Both the position numbers and the translations under genes were made by a program. 64,000 nucleotides of DNA from assembly GCF_038148855.1 (NCBI RefSeq), contig NZ_JBBVGR010000001.1:62001-126000 (forward strand). Reading direction: 5' to 3'. Source of the DNA: Phycobacter sedimenti. GTDB taxonomy: Bacteria > Pseudomonadota > Alphaproteobacteria > Rhodobacterales > Rhodobacteraceae. Below the pieces are notes generated by a model, which saw only the letters and a program-made list of their open reading frames with translations, searched no databases and was not told the DNA's origin. This document shows, one piece after another, positions 24,851 through 34,361 of this stretch. How positions within the stretch are numbered: position 1 is the stretch's first letter; each line of letters starts with the position of its first letter.

Positions 24851-27800
24851 TCAGCCCCGAGCGGCCTTGGCCTTTTTCTTTTCGGCGACCAGTTTCTCTG
24901 CCAGATCCCGCGCGATGGCGAAGGCGCCCTTGATCTTGTCGGCGTCCTTCTTCCAGTCGCGCCGCACGACGATCTTGTTGTCCTTGACCTTGGCGAGGCC
25001 TTTCTGATCCTGGATGAAGGCCACCAGCCCTTCGGGGGAGGCGTATTTGTCGTTGTGGAACTGGATCGTTGCCCCCTTTGGGCCGCCATCCAGTTTTGCA
25101 ATCCCGGCCCGCTTGCACATCGCCTTGATGCGAACAACCAGCAGCAAGGTATTGACCTCTTTCGGCAATTTGCCGAAACGGTCGATGAGTTCGGCGGCAA
25201 ATCCTTCCAGTTCAACCTTTGTGGTGAGCGAGGACAGGCGACGATAGAGCCCCAGGCGCACATCCAGATCGGGCACATAGTCCTCGGGTATCAGTACAGG
25301 CACGCCCAGATTGATCTGCGGCGCCCATTGGTCTTCGCTCTCGGTCAGCCCCTCCATCTCGCCGGATTTGATCTTGGCAATCGCCTCTTCCAGCATGGAC
25401 TGATAAAGCTCATAGCCGACGTCGCGCATCTGGCCGGATTGCTCCTCCCCCAGAAGGTTGCCTGCACCGCGGATGTCAAGATCCTGACTTGCTAGGGTAA
25501 ATCCGGCACCCAGAGTGTCGAGCGAGCCAAGCACTTTCAGTCGCTTTTCAGCAGTATCCGTCAGCCGCGCGCGGGGTTTCGTGGTGAGATACGCATAGGC
25601 GCGTGTCTTGGAGCGCCCCACCCGGCCCCGGATCTGGTAGAGCTGCGCAAGACCGAACATGTCCGCGCGATGCACGACCATGGTGTTGGCAGTCGGGATG
25701 TCGAGGCCGGATTCCACGATGGTGGTCGCCAGCAGGATGTCATACTTGCCGTCGTAAAAAGCATTCATGCGGTCATCCAGCTCTCCGGCAGCCATCTGGC
25801 CATGTGCGACCACATAGGTGAGTTCCGGAAGCTGCTCCTTCAGGAACTCTTCAACCTCGGCAAGGTCCGAGATGCGCGGCACCACATAAAAGCTTTGCCC
25901 GCCACGATAATGTTCCCGCAACAGCCCCTCGCGAATGGTGACAGCGTCGAATTCGCTCACGTAGGTGCGGATCGCCAGACGATCCACAGGGGGCGTGCCA
26001 ATGATCGACAGGTCCCGCACGCCGGTGAGGCTGAGCTGCAGGGTCCGCGGAATGGGGGTCGCGGTCAGGGTCAGGACATGGATATCGCTGCGCAGTTGTT
26101 TCAGCCGTTCCTTGTGGCCGACGCCGAAATGCTGCTCCTCATCAATAATGAGCAGCCCGAGGTTCTGGAACTTGATCCCCTTTGCCAAAAGCGCGTGGGT
26201 GCCAATCACGATATCGACGGTGCCTTTGGCCATGCCCTCGCGGGTTTTGGCCGCTTCTTTTGCACTCACAAAACGGGACAACTGCCTGACTTCAAGCGGA
26301 AAACCACGAAACCGCTCGGCAAAGGAGGCCGCGTGCTGGCGTGCCAGCAGCGTGGTCGGCGCAATCACCGCCACCTGAACGCCCGACATCGCCGCGACAA
26401 AGGCGGCGCGCATTGCAACCTCGGTCTTGCCGAACCCCACGTCGCCGCACACCAGCCTGTCCATGGGCCGCCCCGAGGTCATATCCTCCATCACGTCCTG
26501 AATGGCGCGCAGCTGATCCTCTGTCTCCTCATAGGGGAACCGCGCCGAGAATTCCTCCCAGGCGTGAGGCGGCGGATCCATGATCGGCGCCTTGCGCAGG
26601 GCGCGTTCGGCAGCGATACGGATCAGCCGGTCGGCCATCTCGCGGATCCGCTCTTTCAGCCTGGCTTTCTTGGCCTGCCACGCACCACCGCCAAGCCGGT
26701 CAAGCAGGCCTTCGTCGTGGCCGTATTTGCTCAGCAGTTCAATATTTTCGACCGGCAGGTAAAGCTTTGCCTCTTCGGCATATTCCAGAAGCAGGCATTC
26801 ATGGGCCGCGCCCGCCGCCGTGATCACCTCAAGTCCCTGGTAGCGCCCGATCCCGTGATCCACATGCACCACCAGATCGCCGGGGGACAGGGACTGCGCC
26901 TCGGTGAGAAAATTCTCGGCCTTGCGGCGCTTCTTGGGCGCGCGGATCAGGCGATCCCCAAGAACGTCCTGCTCCGAAATCACCGTCAGGCCCGGCGCTT
27001 CGAACCCGTGTTCCAGTGCCCAGACCGCAAGATGCAGCCCCGACTTTCCAATCCGGGTCCCATTGGCGATGGGGATCGCCTCGGCCAGACCTTCATCTTC
27101 GATCAAACCGCTCAGACGTTCCCTTGCCCCGTCCGAATAGGAGGCGACAACCACGGGTCCATCCTGAAGCCGTGATTTAACATGCGCAACCAAAGCCCCG
27201 AAAAGGCTGACGCTTTCCTGTTGGCGTTCGGGCGCGAAATTGCGGCCGATCCGCCCGCCTGCATCGACCACCCCGGGGCCAGAGGCCTGAGGGAGCGGAT
27301 GAAACTGGATCGTGCGATGGTCTGCCGTTGCCATCTCCCAGGCGGTATCGTTCAAATACAGCAGTTCTGGCGGGGTCGGCTTGTAGACGGTGTCCATCCG
27401 TCCCTTTTGCGCCATCGCCAGTTTGCGGGTCTCATACTGGTCGGCAACGCTGTCCCAGCGGGCCAGCCGTGCCGGCGTCACCTGATCGTCCAGAGTGATC
27501 GTGGCATCAGGAAGGTAGTCAAACAGGGTTTCCAGCTTTTCGTGAAAGAACGGCAGCCAGTGTTCGATCCCCTGGTGTTTGCGCCCCGCGCTCACAGCCT
27601 CGTAGAGGGGATCGTCGGTGCCGGCCGCGCCGAACTCGATCCGGTAATTCTGACGGAACCGGGTGACGGCGGCCTCGTCCAGGATGACTTCCGAAACCGG
27701 CGCCAGTTCAATCAGATCCAGCTTTTCCGTGGTGCGCTGGGTTGCAGGGTCAAACCGCCGCGCGCCGTCCAGAACATCGCCGAACAGATCAAGCCGAACC

Positions 27801-28312
27801 GGGCCTGCTTCACCGGGCGGAAAAATGTCGATGATACCACCACGGATAGCATAGTCGCCTGGCTCCATCACAGTTGGACTTTGGGAAAACCCCATGCGAA
27901 CCAGAAACTTGCGAAGAGCTTCTTCATCTATCCTGTGATCCACTCTTGCTGTGAACGCCGCCTCTCTCAGCGTGGCGCGCGCCGGAATGCGCTGGCTGGC
28001 CGCATTGAGCGTCGTCAGCAGGACAAATTCGCTCGGCATTTTCTGCACGAGGGCGGCCAGGGTGGCCATGCGCGCGGCTGAGATATCCGCATTGGGAGAC
28101 ACGCGGTCATAGGGCAGACAGTCCCAGCCCGGGAAGACAAAGACCGGCATCTCAGGTGCAAAGAAAGACAAAGCGGCGCGCATCGCCTCCATCCGCTTGT
28201 CATCGCGGGCCACATGCAGCACCGGCCCACCGGATTTCTGCACTTCCTTCAGGATCAGGCGGGCATCGTAGCCTTCGGGGGCACCGCCCATGGTAACCGC
28301 ACGTTGCGCCAT
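24851..28312 (-). CDS. mfd: Transcription-repair coupling factor Mfd
   Basis: A 1153-residue ATP-dependent translocase that removes RNA polymerase stalled at DNA lesions and recruits UvrA. In order: UvrB-like N-terminal domains, an RNA-polymerase-interacting region around DLVVHVDHGIGRYQGLE, the translocase with Walker A GDVGFGKTE and DEEQHFG, helicase motifs through QIRGRVGRSKTRAYAY, and a C-terminal TRCF domain ending in a lysine-rich tail. The ATG at 28312 has AAGAGGA upstream; the longer open frame reaches into the next gene's territory and is not conserved. Confidence 0.96.
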   Translation of the reverse strand: MAQRAVTMGGAPEGYDARLILKEVQKSGGPVLHVARDDKRMEAMRAALSFFAPEMPVFVFPGWDCLPYDRVSPNADISAARMATLAALVQKMPSEFVLLTTLNAASQRIPARATLREAAFTARVDHRIDEEALRKFLVRMGFSQSPTVMEPGDYAIRGGIIDIFPPGEAGPVRLDLFGDVLDGARRFDPATQRTTEKLDLIELAPVSEVILDEAAVTRFRQNYRIEFGAAGTDDPLYEAVSAGRKHQGIEHWLPFFHEKLETLFDYLPDATITLDDQVTPARLARWDSVADQYETRKLAMAQKGRMDTVYKPTPPELLYLNDTAWEMATADHRTIQFHPLPQASGPGVVDAGGRIGRNFAPERQQESVSLFGALVAHVKSRLQDGPVVVASYSDGARERLSGLIEDEGLAEAIPIANGTRIGKSGLHLAVWALEHGFEAPGLTVISEQDVLGDRLIRAPKKRRKAENFLTEAQSLSPGDLVVHVDHGIGRYQGLEVITAAGAAHECLLLEYAEEAKLYLPVENIELLSKYGHDEGLLDRLGGGAWQAKKARLKERIREMADRLIRIAAERALRKAPIMDPPPHAWEEFSARFPYEETEDQLRAIQDVMEDMTSGRPMDRLVCGDVGFGKTEVAMRAAFVAAMSGVQVAVIAPTTLLARQHAASFAERFRGFPLEVRQLSRFVSAKEAAKTREGMAKGTVDIVIGTHALLAKGIKFQNLGLLIIDEEQHFGVGHKERLKQLRSDIHVLTLTATPIPRTLQLSLTGVRDLSIIGTPPVDRLAIRTYVSEFDAVTIREGLLREHYRGGQSFYVVPRISDLAEVEEFLKEQLPELTYVVAHGQMAAGELDDRMNAFYDGKYDILLATTIVESGLDIPTANTMVVHRADMFGLAQLYQIRGRVGRSKTRAYAYLTTKPRARLTDTAEKRLKVLGSLDTLGAGFTLASQDLDIRGAGNLLGEEQSGQMRDVGYELYQSMLEEAIAKIKSGEMEGLTESEDQWAPQINLGVPVLIPEDYVPDLDVRLGLYRRLSSLTTKVELEGFAAELIDRFGKLPKEVNTLLLVVRIKAMCKRAGIAKLDGGPKGATIQFHNDKYASPEGLVAFIQDQKGLAKVKDNKIVVRRDWKKDADKIKGAFAIARDLAEKLVAEKKKAKAARG

Positions 28313-28365
28313 ACTATCCGTGTCCTCTTCTTTTGGTCTTGGGGGGCGTCGGGGAAACGCAATGG

Positions 28366-28890
28366 TTACCCAAAGGCTCCAAGCCGAAGGTTCTGATACA
28401 TGCCCCACATCGCAGTGATGAAGATAAAAAGCATTCCAAGGGCTTGTATGGCCAGTCGACAGGTTGCCAGGCGCCGGTACAGCGCATCCTCTTGCGCCGC
28501 GTCCCGACGGATCGATCGGGCCGTCGCCAGATTGATCAGCCCGACAATGGACATTGGAAACAGCAACAGGAAAACCGCCTGCGCAAATTCCACATCCAGC
28601 AAGAACCCCAGGGTACCAAGCGACGACAGCACGAAACAGACAATTGCAAGAATCCAAATGCCTGCCACATCAGAGATATACAGCAATCTGTTGATGTTAA
28701 TCCGCACAAGATCATGAAGGTCTTGTCCTGCCTGCCCGCCCATCCGGCGCGCCCGGTGAACCATGTCGATTGGCACGCCCAGGATCCAATGGCTGGCCGA
28801 GGACCAGAGCACGGCCAAAGCGATCCAGTACCACAGGTTCGAAAACGATCGCAGATCGATCATCTCTGACAGTGTCTGCAGCAGATCCAA
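28366..28890 (-). CDS. Conserved four-helix membrane protein
   Basis: A 174-residue inner-membrane protein with hydrophobic segments near residues 20-40, 75-95, 102-124 and 143-163, and basic loops between them (RARRMGGQ, TARSIRRD). Orthologues in Rhodobacterales are, as I recall, sometimes labelled component of SufBCD complex, but nothing here supports an Fe-S assembly role. It lies 53 bp upstream of mfd on the same strand, possibly in one transcript. Confidence 0.75.
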   Translation of the reverse strand: MDLLQTLSEMIDLRSFSNLWYWIALAVLWSSASHWILGVPIDMVHRARRMGGQAGQDLHDLVRININRLLYISDVAGIWILAIVCFVLSSLGTLGFLLDVEFAQAVFLLLFPMSIVGLINLATARSIRRDAAQEDALYRRLATCRLAIQALGMLFIFITAMWGMYQNLRLGAFG

Positions 28891-29053
28891 ACCTTACCCT
28901 TTCCCGGTCTCGTCCCTCTTGCGCCTATATCCACTGACGCGCCGCGCGACACAAGCCCTGTGGTTTCTCCTGCCAAAGGCGCGGCGAATGTGCCACTTGC
29001 CTCCGCGCGCCGTTCCGTGCGACCCAAGGGCAGCAAACAGACGAGAGACCACG

Positions 29054-30052
29054 ATGAAGCCGACTGTCGCCCCCTTTCCCGCCGCCCGCCTGCGCCGCAC
29101 GCGTGTTTCCCCCGCCATTCGGGGCCTGGTGCGCGAAAACACTTTGACGACCGATGATCTCATCTGGCCAGTCTTCGTGCGGGACGGCGAAGGCATCGAG
29201 GAACCGGTGGTCTCCATGCCGGGCGTTGCGCGGCGTTCGGTCGACAAGATCGCAGAGGTCGCGGTCGAGGCCCAGGCGCTTGGCATCCCGGCCATCTGCC
29301 TTTTTCCCTATACCGATCCGGCCCTCAAGACCGAGGATTGCGCCGAGGCCTGGAACCCTGAAAACCTGTGCAACCGGGCCATCAGAGCGATCAAGGCGGT
29401 CGCGCCCGACATCGCCGTGATGACTGACGTTGCCTTGGATCCCTACAATATCAATGGCCACGACGGTTTTGTCGTGGATGGGGAAATCCTGAATGACGAG
29501 ACTGTTGAAGCTCTGGTGAAGATGACGCTGGCTCAGGCTGAGGCAGGCGCGGATATCATTGGCCCGTCGGACATGATGGATGGGCGTATTGGTGCGATGC
29601 GCAGCGCGCTGGAACAGGCCGGGCACCGCAATGTGGCGATCCTCTCCTACTCCGCGAAATATGCGTCCGGCTATTACGGGCCGTTCCGCGATGCCGTTGG
29701 CGCCTCGGGTGCGCTGAAAGGGGATAAGAAGACCTACCAGATGGACCCCGGAAACTCGGATGAAGCGCTGCGGCTGATCGAGCGGGACCTGCAGGAAGGT
29801 GCAGACATGGTCATGGTCAAGCCGGGGATCGCCTACCTCGATATCTGCCATCGTGTCAAAACTGCCTTTGGCACCCCGACCTTTGCCTATCAGGTGTCTG
29901 GCGAATACGCGATGATCCAGGCAGCCGCCCAAAACGGGTGGATCAACGGCGAACAGGTGATGCTCGAAAGCCTTTTGGCTTTCAAACGTGCAGGTTGCGA
30001 CGGGATCTTGACCTATTTCGCCCCCGAAACGGCCCGCATTCTGAACGGTTGA
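29054..30052 (+). CDS. hemB: Delta-aminolevulinic acid dehydratase (porphobilinogen synthase)
   Basis: Condenses two 5-aminolevulinate molecules to porphobilinogen in heme and bacteriochlorophyll synthesis. The 332-residue protein has the two Schiff-base lysines Lys202 (SAKYAS) and Lys256 (MVKPG). The metal segment reads DVALDPYNINGHDG, with aspartates instead of the cysteine triad, marking the Mg2+-dependent, zinc-independent class. The ATG at 29054 is chosen because upstream codons are non-conserved. Confidence 0.96.
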   Translation: MKPTVAPFPAARLRRTRVSPAIRGLVRENTLTTDDLIWPVFVRDGEGIEEPVVSMPGVARRSVDKIAEVAVEAQALGIPAICLFPYTDPALKTEDCAEAWNPENLCNRAIRAIKAVAPDIAVMTDVALDPYNINGHDGFVVDGEILNDETVEALVKMTLAQAEAGADIIGPSDMMDGRIGAMRSALEQAGHRNVAILSYSAKYASGYYGPFRDAVGASGALKGDKKTYQMDPGNSDEALRLIERDLQEGADMVMVKPGIAYLDICHRVKTAFGTPTFAYQVSGEYAMIQAAAQNGWINGEQVMLESLLAFKRAGCDGILTYFAPETARILNG

Positions 30053-30129
30053 TCAGCAGCGGCCCAAAGGCTGCTGTCTGCGGAATAGCGATATGCTGCT
30101 CAAGTCGGTATCGGCGCGTCATGACGTGG

Positions 30130-30158
30130 ATGACAGGCGTCCTGTTTGCGCCTATAGT
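30130..30158 (+). promoter_or_regulatory. Sigma-70-type promoter of the SYLF lipoprotein gene
   Basis: ATGACA (30130-30135), a 17-bp spacer and TATAGT (30153-30158); each hexamer matches consensus at five of six positions. Predicted start near 30165, giving a leader of about 63 nt with a small GCCGG-AAAA-CCGGC hairpin. Confidence 0.6.
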
Positions 30159-30227
30159 TGCGCGAAAGCCGGAAAACCGGCCTTGGATGACACAGTTTCA
30201 ACGACAACGTGACAGGCAGATAATCAC

Positions 30228-30803
30228 ATGAGCAGACACGCTTCCTCCCGCGTTACACGCCGCGGTTTCACCTTGGGGATTCTTGGCGCAGCCGGAGCGG
30301 TTGCCGCTTGCGGAAACGGGGTTGGCACAAACAACGCGGCAACGATCGATGCCCGCGTGGACGCAACGCTGAACCAAATGTACCGCCAGTATCCCAACAC
30401 CATCGATCTGGCCGAAAAATCAACCGGCATGCTGGTGATGCCGCTTGTGACCGAAGCCGGGTTTCTGGTTGGCGGCGCCTACGGGCGCGGTGCCCTGCGG
30501 ATCAACGGTGTGACCGTCGATTACTATTCGACCGTCAAGGGCAATGCCGGCCTTCAGATTGGCGCGCAGCAATATGCGCATGTGCTGTTCTTCATGACCG
30601 ATGACGCCCTTGCAGGCTTCCGCCGCTCCTCCGGCTGGGCGGCCGGCGCGGATCTGGAATATGTCGTGCGCGATGACGGCAATTCGGTGACGGCTGACAC
30701 CAACACGCTGACCTCACCCATCCTTGCTGCGGTGTTCGCTCAGGCCGGGCTGCGCATCGGCGCGACCCTGGAAGGCACCAAATACACGCGCATCATTCCC
30801 TGA
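30228..30803 (+). CDS. SYLF-domain (YSC84-type) lipoprotein
   Basis: A 191-residue exported lipoprotein. The N-terminus has a twin-arginine-like TRRGFTLG and a lipobox ending AAC with Cys28 as the predicted lipidation site, so it may be Tat-exported. The mature domain shows the SYLF (DUF500) pattern: GMLVMPLVTEAGFLVGGAYGRG, YYSTVKGNAGLQIGAQQY, then GVSA-like segments to the end. Domain relatives bind phosphoinositide or other lipids; the bacterial role is unclear. It is monocistronic, between its own promoter and a terminator. Confidence 0.88.
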   Translation: MSRHASSRVTRRGFTLGILGAAGAVAACGNGVGTNNAATIDARVDATLNQMYRQYPNTIDLAEKSTGMLVMPLVTEAGFLVGGAYGRGALRINGVTVDYYSTVKGNAGLQIGAQQYAHVLFFMTDDALAGFRRSSGWAAGADLEYVVRDDGNSVTADTNTLTSPILAAVFAQAGLRIGATLEGTKYTRIIP

Positions 30804-30831
30804 TCCTGACGGCCGGATACGGATTTCAAAG

Positions 30832-30861
30832 AAAAGGCGCGCCCATCCCGGCGCGCCTTTT
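30832..30861. terminator. Bidirectional terminator
   Basis: Perfect 12-bp stem AAAAGGCGCGCC (30832-30843) / GGCGCGCCTTTT (30850-30861) with a 6-nt loop. It serves the SYLF gene and the convergent dehydrogenase at 30883. Confidence 0.88.
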
Positions 30862-30882
30862 CAATGTCTTGGCATAGATCGT

Positions 30883-31755
30883 TCAACCGCTTTCACGCAG
30901 CCGTTTGAACAGGGACGAAGTATCCCAGCGCCCGCCACCCATCTTTTGAACATCCTTGTAGAACTGATCGACCAGCGCCGTGACCGGCAGGCTGGCCCCG
31001 GTTTCATCGGCCGCGTCAAGACAGATCCCGAGGTCCTTGCGCATCCAGTCCACGGCAAAACCATGCTCGAAATGATCGTCAATCATCGTCTCGTACCGGT
31101 TCGCCATCTGCCAGCTGCCCGCTGCACCCTGGCTGATCACTTCGACCACCGCGCGCCCGTCAAGGCCCGCCTTTTCGGCAAAGTGCAGCGACTCCGCCAG
31201 CCCTTGCACAAGGCCCGCAATGGCGATCTGGTTGCACATCTTGGTCATCTGTCCCGCGCCGCTGTCGCCGATGCGGCGGCAAATCCGGGCGTAGGCATCA
31301 ATGACAGGCTCTGCCTTGGCGTAGGCGTCAGCGTCCCCCCCGCACATGACGGACAGGACACCGTTTTCAGCGCCCGCCTGACCACCCGAGATCGGCGCAT
31401 CGACAAATGCAATACCCCGCGCCTTGGCCGCCTCGTAGAGTTCGCGGGTGACCTTGGCCGAAACCGTCGTGTGATCGACAAAGATGCTGCCTGGCTCCAT
31501 CCCGGCAAAGGCGCCCTCCTCGCCGAGGCACACCGAGCGAAGATCGTCATCGTTTCCGACGCAGGACATCACAAAATCCGCGCCGGTCGCCGCTTCGCGT
31601 GGCGTCGGCGCGCTGGCGCCGCCGTGCTCCCTGGCCCAGCTTTCTGCCTTGGCAGCGGTCCGGTTGTAGACCGTGACGTCATGCCCGGCGGCTTTCAGAT
31701 GGCCCGCCATCGGATACCCCATGACACCCAACCCCAGAAACGCAGTTTTTGCCAT
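30883..31755 (-). CDS. NAD(P)-dependent beta-hydroxyacid dehydrogenase (3-hydroxyisobutyrate dehydrogenase family)
   Basis: A 290-residue enzyme with an N-terminal Rossmann fold (GLGVMGYPMA at 8-17), the substrate loop FVDAPISGGQAGAENG, and the catalytic lysine in GAGQMTKMCNQ. The family contains 3-hydroxyisobutyrate dehydrogenase, tartronate semialdehyde reductase and related enzymes. The NRT segment after the second strand (VTVYNRTAAK) favours NADP+. No valine or glyoxylate pathway gene is adjacent to narrow the substrate. Confidence 0.9.
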   Translation of the reverse strand: MAKTAFLGLGVMGYPMAGHLKAAGHDVTVYNRTAAKAESWAREHGGASAPTPREAATGADFVMSCVGNDDDLRSVCLGEEGAFAGMEPGSIFVDHTTVSAKVTRELYEAAKARGIAFVDAPISGGQAGAENGVLSVMCGGDADAYAKAEPVIDAYARICRRIGDSGAGQMTKMCNQIAIAGLVQGLAESLHFAEKAGLDGRAVVEVISQGAAGSWQMANRYETMIDDHFEHGFAVDWMRKDLGICLDAADETGASLPVTALVDQFYKDVQKMGGGRWDTSSLFKRLRESG

Positions 31756-31868
31756 TTGCTTTTCCCTCGTGCTTTCTTCGCATATGTTGGCGACACCCTA
31801 GCATCGGTGGCGCCGGGTGCAATCGTGGCGGGGCCCCAAATCAAGAAAACAAACGGAAACCAAGCTAC

Positions 31869-34355
31869 ATGGCCCTCCTCTTTCGCTGGCTGCTTCGTCT
31901 GACCACCTCCTTGATTCTGCTGGGGCTGATGGCAATTCTTCTGGCCTATTACTTTGCCTCGCAGTCTCTGCCGGATTACAGCAAGACGATCGCCCTGCCC
32001 GGCCCGACTGCGCCCGTGGAAATTGTGCGCGACAACGCCAATGTACCCCATATTTTCCCCAGTATCGGGGCCAGTGACGAAGATGCTTTCTTCGGACTTG
32101 GGTATGCCCACGCTCAGGATCGCTTGTGGCAGATGGCCGTGCTGCGACGTACCGCCCAAGGCAGGCTGTCCGAGGTTTTCGGGCTTCGCACCGTGGAAAC
32201 CGACACCTTTGTGCGCCGCCTCGACCTCTATCGTCTGGCGCAACAATCCGTGGCCGTCCAAACCCCCGAGGCAACGGTGGCGCTACGCGCCTATTCCGCA
32301 GGTGTGAACGCCCGGCTGCAGGAAATCAACGAAGACGCCCTGGGGCGAGGCGCGCCAGAGATGTTCCTGTTTCCCATGCCCCTGGCCCCCTGGCAGCCTG
32401 CCGACAGCATTGCCGTCATGAAGCTCATGGCGCTGAAACTCTCCGGCCACATGCGCGAAGAGATCCTGCGAGCTCGAACCTCGCTGGCCCTTGGCGCCCC
32501 CGAGCGACTGCGCGATATCCTGCCGGATGCGCCCGGCTCAGGCACCGCAGCCTTGCCGGAATATGCAGCTCTCTTTCCCGGGCTGCCCCGGCCTTCTTTG
32601 GGGGACAGGGCGCAAAGCCCTCAATCCTTGGCGTCCCTATTTCCACTTGCCCCGCGCGGGCGCGGCGGAGCCTCCAATGCCTGGGCTGCCGACCCCAGCC
32701 GCTCGGCCACTGGCGGAACCCTTCTGGCCAATGACCCCCATCTTGGGCTCAGCGCCCCCGGGATCTGGTATCTGGCCCGCCTGGAACTGGCCACGGGCGG
32801 GGTCATCGGCGGAACCATCCCCGGTGTGCCCGCGGTCATCAGCGGACGTTCGGACACGCTCGGCTGGGGGATCACCTCATCCTACATGGATGATCAGGAC
32901 CTCTTCATCGAAAAAATCAACCCCGAGAATGCCGAAGAGTACTTGAGTTCAAACGGTTACACACCCTTCGTGACGCGCCGTTCCATCATCACGATCAAGG
33001 ATGCGGCTCCCATGACCCTGACACTGCGCTGGACGGAGAATGGCCCCGTCCTGCCGGGCACCATGTTCGATCTTGCCGAAATAACACCTGCAGGCCATGT
33101 GGTGAGCCTGGCCTGGACGGCGCTGAGCGCCGAGGACACTTCGGTGAGCGCGGCCATTGGCCTGATGCGCAGCACAACGGTGACCGATGCCATTTCGGTG
33201 GCCGAGGCCTATATCGCCCCGTCACAGAACCTGGTTCTGGCGGACCGGAAAACCATTGCGATGAAGACCATAGGCGCCATTCCTCAGCGCGACGCCAGGC
33301 ACCAGAGCAAGGGACGCATGCCCAGTCAGGGGTGGCGCCGGGAAAACCTGTGGCAAGGCCGTGCGCCCTATGCCGCAAACCCGGAATTCGTCAGCCCACG
33401 CGGCGGGCTGCTGGGCAACACCAACAACAAGGTGCTTGAACGCCCCTTCCCCAATCACGTCTCTTTCGACTGGGGAGACACCCAGCGGATTCACCGCTGG
33501 CGCAAGCTGATGCAGAACCGGGAGGTTCATACCCGCGACAGTTTCATCGAGGCACAGCTTGATACGGTGTCCTTCTCGGCCCGCGCCTTGTTGCCGCTCA
33601 TTGGGGCTGATCTGTGGTTCACCGGTGAAGCCGCGCCGGAAGGCAGTCGCGAGCGGCAGCGCCACACGGCGCTCAATCTGCTGTCCGAATGGAATGGCGA
33701 AATGAACGAGCACCTGCCCGAACCGCTGATCTATGCCGCCTGGGTACGGGCGCTGCAGAACCGTCTCATTGCAGATGAACTTGGCCCCCTTGCCGCGGCG
33801 TTCAAACATGTGGACCCTCTGTTCATCGAACGGGTCTACCGCGATATCGAAGGGGCTTCGATCTGGTGCGACGTCCGTCAAAGCGCCCCCAAGGAAAGCT
33901 GCGTGGACATGGCGCGCCTCGCACTCGACGATGCTTTGCTGTGGATCGAGGAACGGTATGGCACTGCGCTTGAATCCCTGCGTTGGGGAGATGCTCATCA
34001 AGCCACCCACGATCACGAGGTCCTTGGTGACGTGCCATTACTCCGGTTTCTTGTGAACATCCGTCAATCCACCAGCGGTGGGGACAATACCCTGCAACGT
34101 GGCCGCACCTCCGGAGAGGCCCCGGATCCCTTCCAGAACGTGCATGCGGCCGGTTATCGCGGCGTCTATGACTTCGCCGATCCCGACAGCTCGGTCTTCA
34201 TTACCGCAACGGGTCAATCGGGGCATTTCCTGTCGCGCCACTACGATGACATGGCGCAGCTCTGGCGCCGTGGGGAGTACGTCCCGATGTCACTGGATAC
34301 AGAATTGGCCCGGGCTGCCGCTGTCGGCACCACCCGGATCCTGCCGAGGGACTGA
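31869..34355 (+). CDS. Penicillin acylase family protein (Ntn hydrolase)
   Basis: An 828-residue N-terminal-nucleophile amidohydrolase made as a precursor. A hydrophobic signal or anchor is at residues 9-28. The alpha chain is followed by a spacer ending RGRGGAS, and the nucleophile of the beta chain is Ser269 in SNAWA, the standard autoprocessing site. Later blocks NDPHLGLSAPGIWY and LVLADRKTIAM fit the family. Members cleave penicillin G, N-acyl homoserine lactones or other acyl amides, so quorum-signal acylase activity is possible but unproven. The antiporter gene starts 6 bp downstream. Confidence 0.9.
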   Translation: MALLFRWLLRLTTSLILLGLMAILLAYYFASQSLPDYSKTIALPGPTAPVEIVRDNANVPHIFPSIGASDEDAFFGLGYAHAQDRLWQMAVLRRTAQGRLSEVFGLRTVETDTFVRRLDLYRLAQQSVAVQTPEATVALRAYSAGVNARLQEINEDALGRGAPEMFLFPMPLAPWQPADSIAVMKLMALKLSGHMREEILRARTSLALGAPERLRDILPDAPGSGTAALPEYAALFPGLPRPSLGDRAQSPQSLASLFPLAPRGRGGASNAWAADPSRSATGGTLLANDPHLGLSAPGIWYLARLELATGGVIGGTIPGVPAVISGRSDTLGWGITSSYMDDQDLFIEKINPENAEEYLSSNGYTPFVTRRSIITIKDAAPMTLTLRWTENGPVLPGTMFDLAEITPAGHVVSLAWTALSAEDTSVSAAIGLMRSTTVTDAISVAEAYIAPSQNLVLADRKTIAMKTIGAIPQRDARHQSKGRMPSQGWRRENLWQGRAPYAANPEFVSPRGGLLGNTNNKVLERPFPNHVSFDWGDTQRIHRWRKLMQNREVHTRDSFIEAQLDTVSFSARALLPLIGADLWFTGEAAPEGSRERQRHTALNLLSEWNGEMNEHLPEPLIYAAWVRALQNRLIADELGPLAAAFKHVDPLFIERVYRDIEGASIWCDVRQSAPKESCVDMARLALDDALLWIEERYGTALESLRWGDAHQATHDHEVLGDVPLLRFLVNIRQSTSGGDNTLQRGRTSGEAPDPFQNVHAAGYRGVYDFADPDSSVFITATGQSGHFLSRHYDDMAQLWRRGEYVPMSLDTELARAAAVGTTRILPRD

Positions 34356-34361
34356 CAAACC

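Noticed and set aside
25670..27175. 501-codon plus-strand frame opposite mfd
   Set aside because: Antisense shadow of mfd.
30054..30076. Terminator after hemB (CAGCAGC/GCTGCTG stem)
   Set aside because: Only 7 bp with a 9-nt loop and no T tract.
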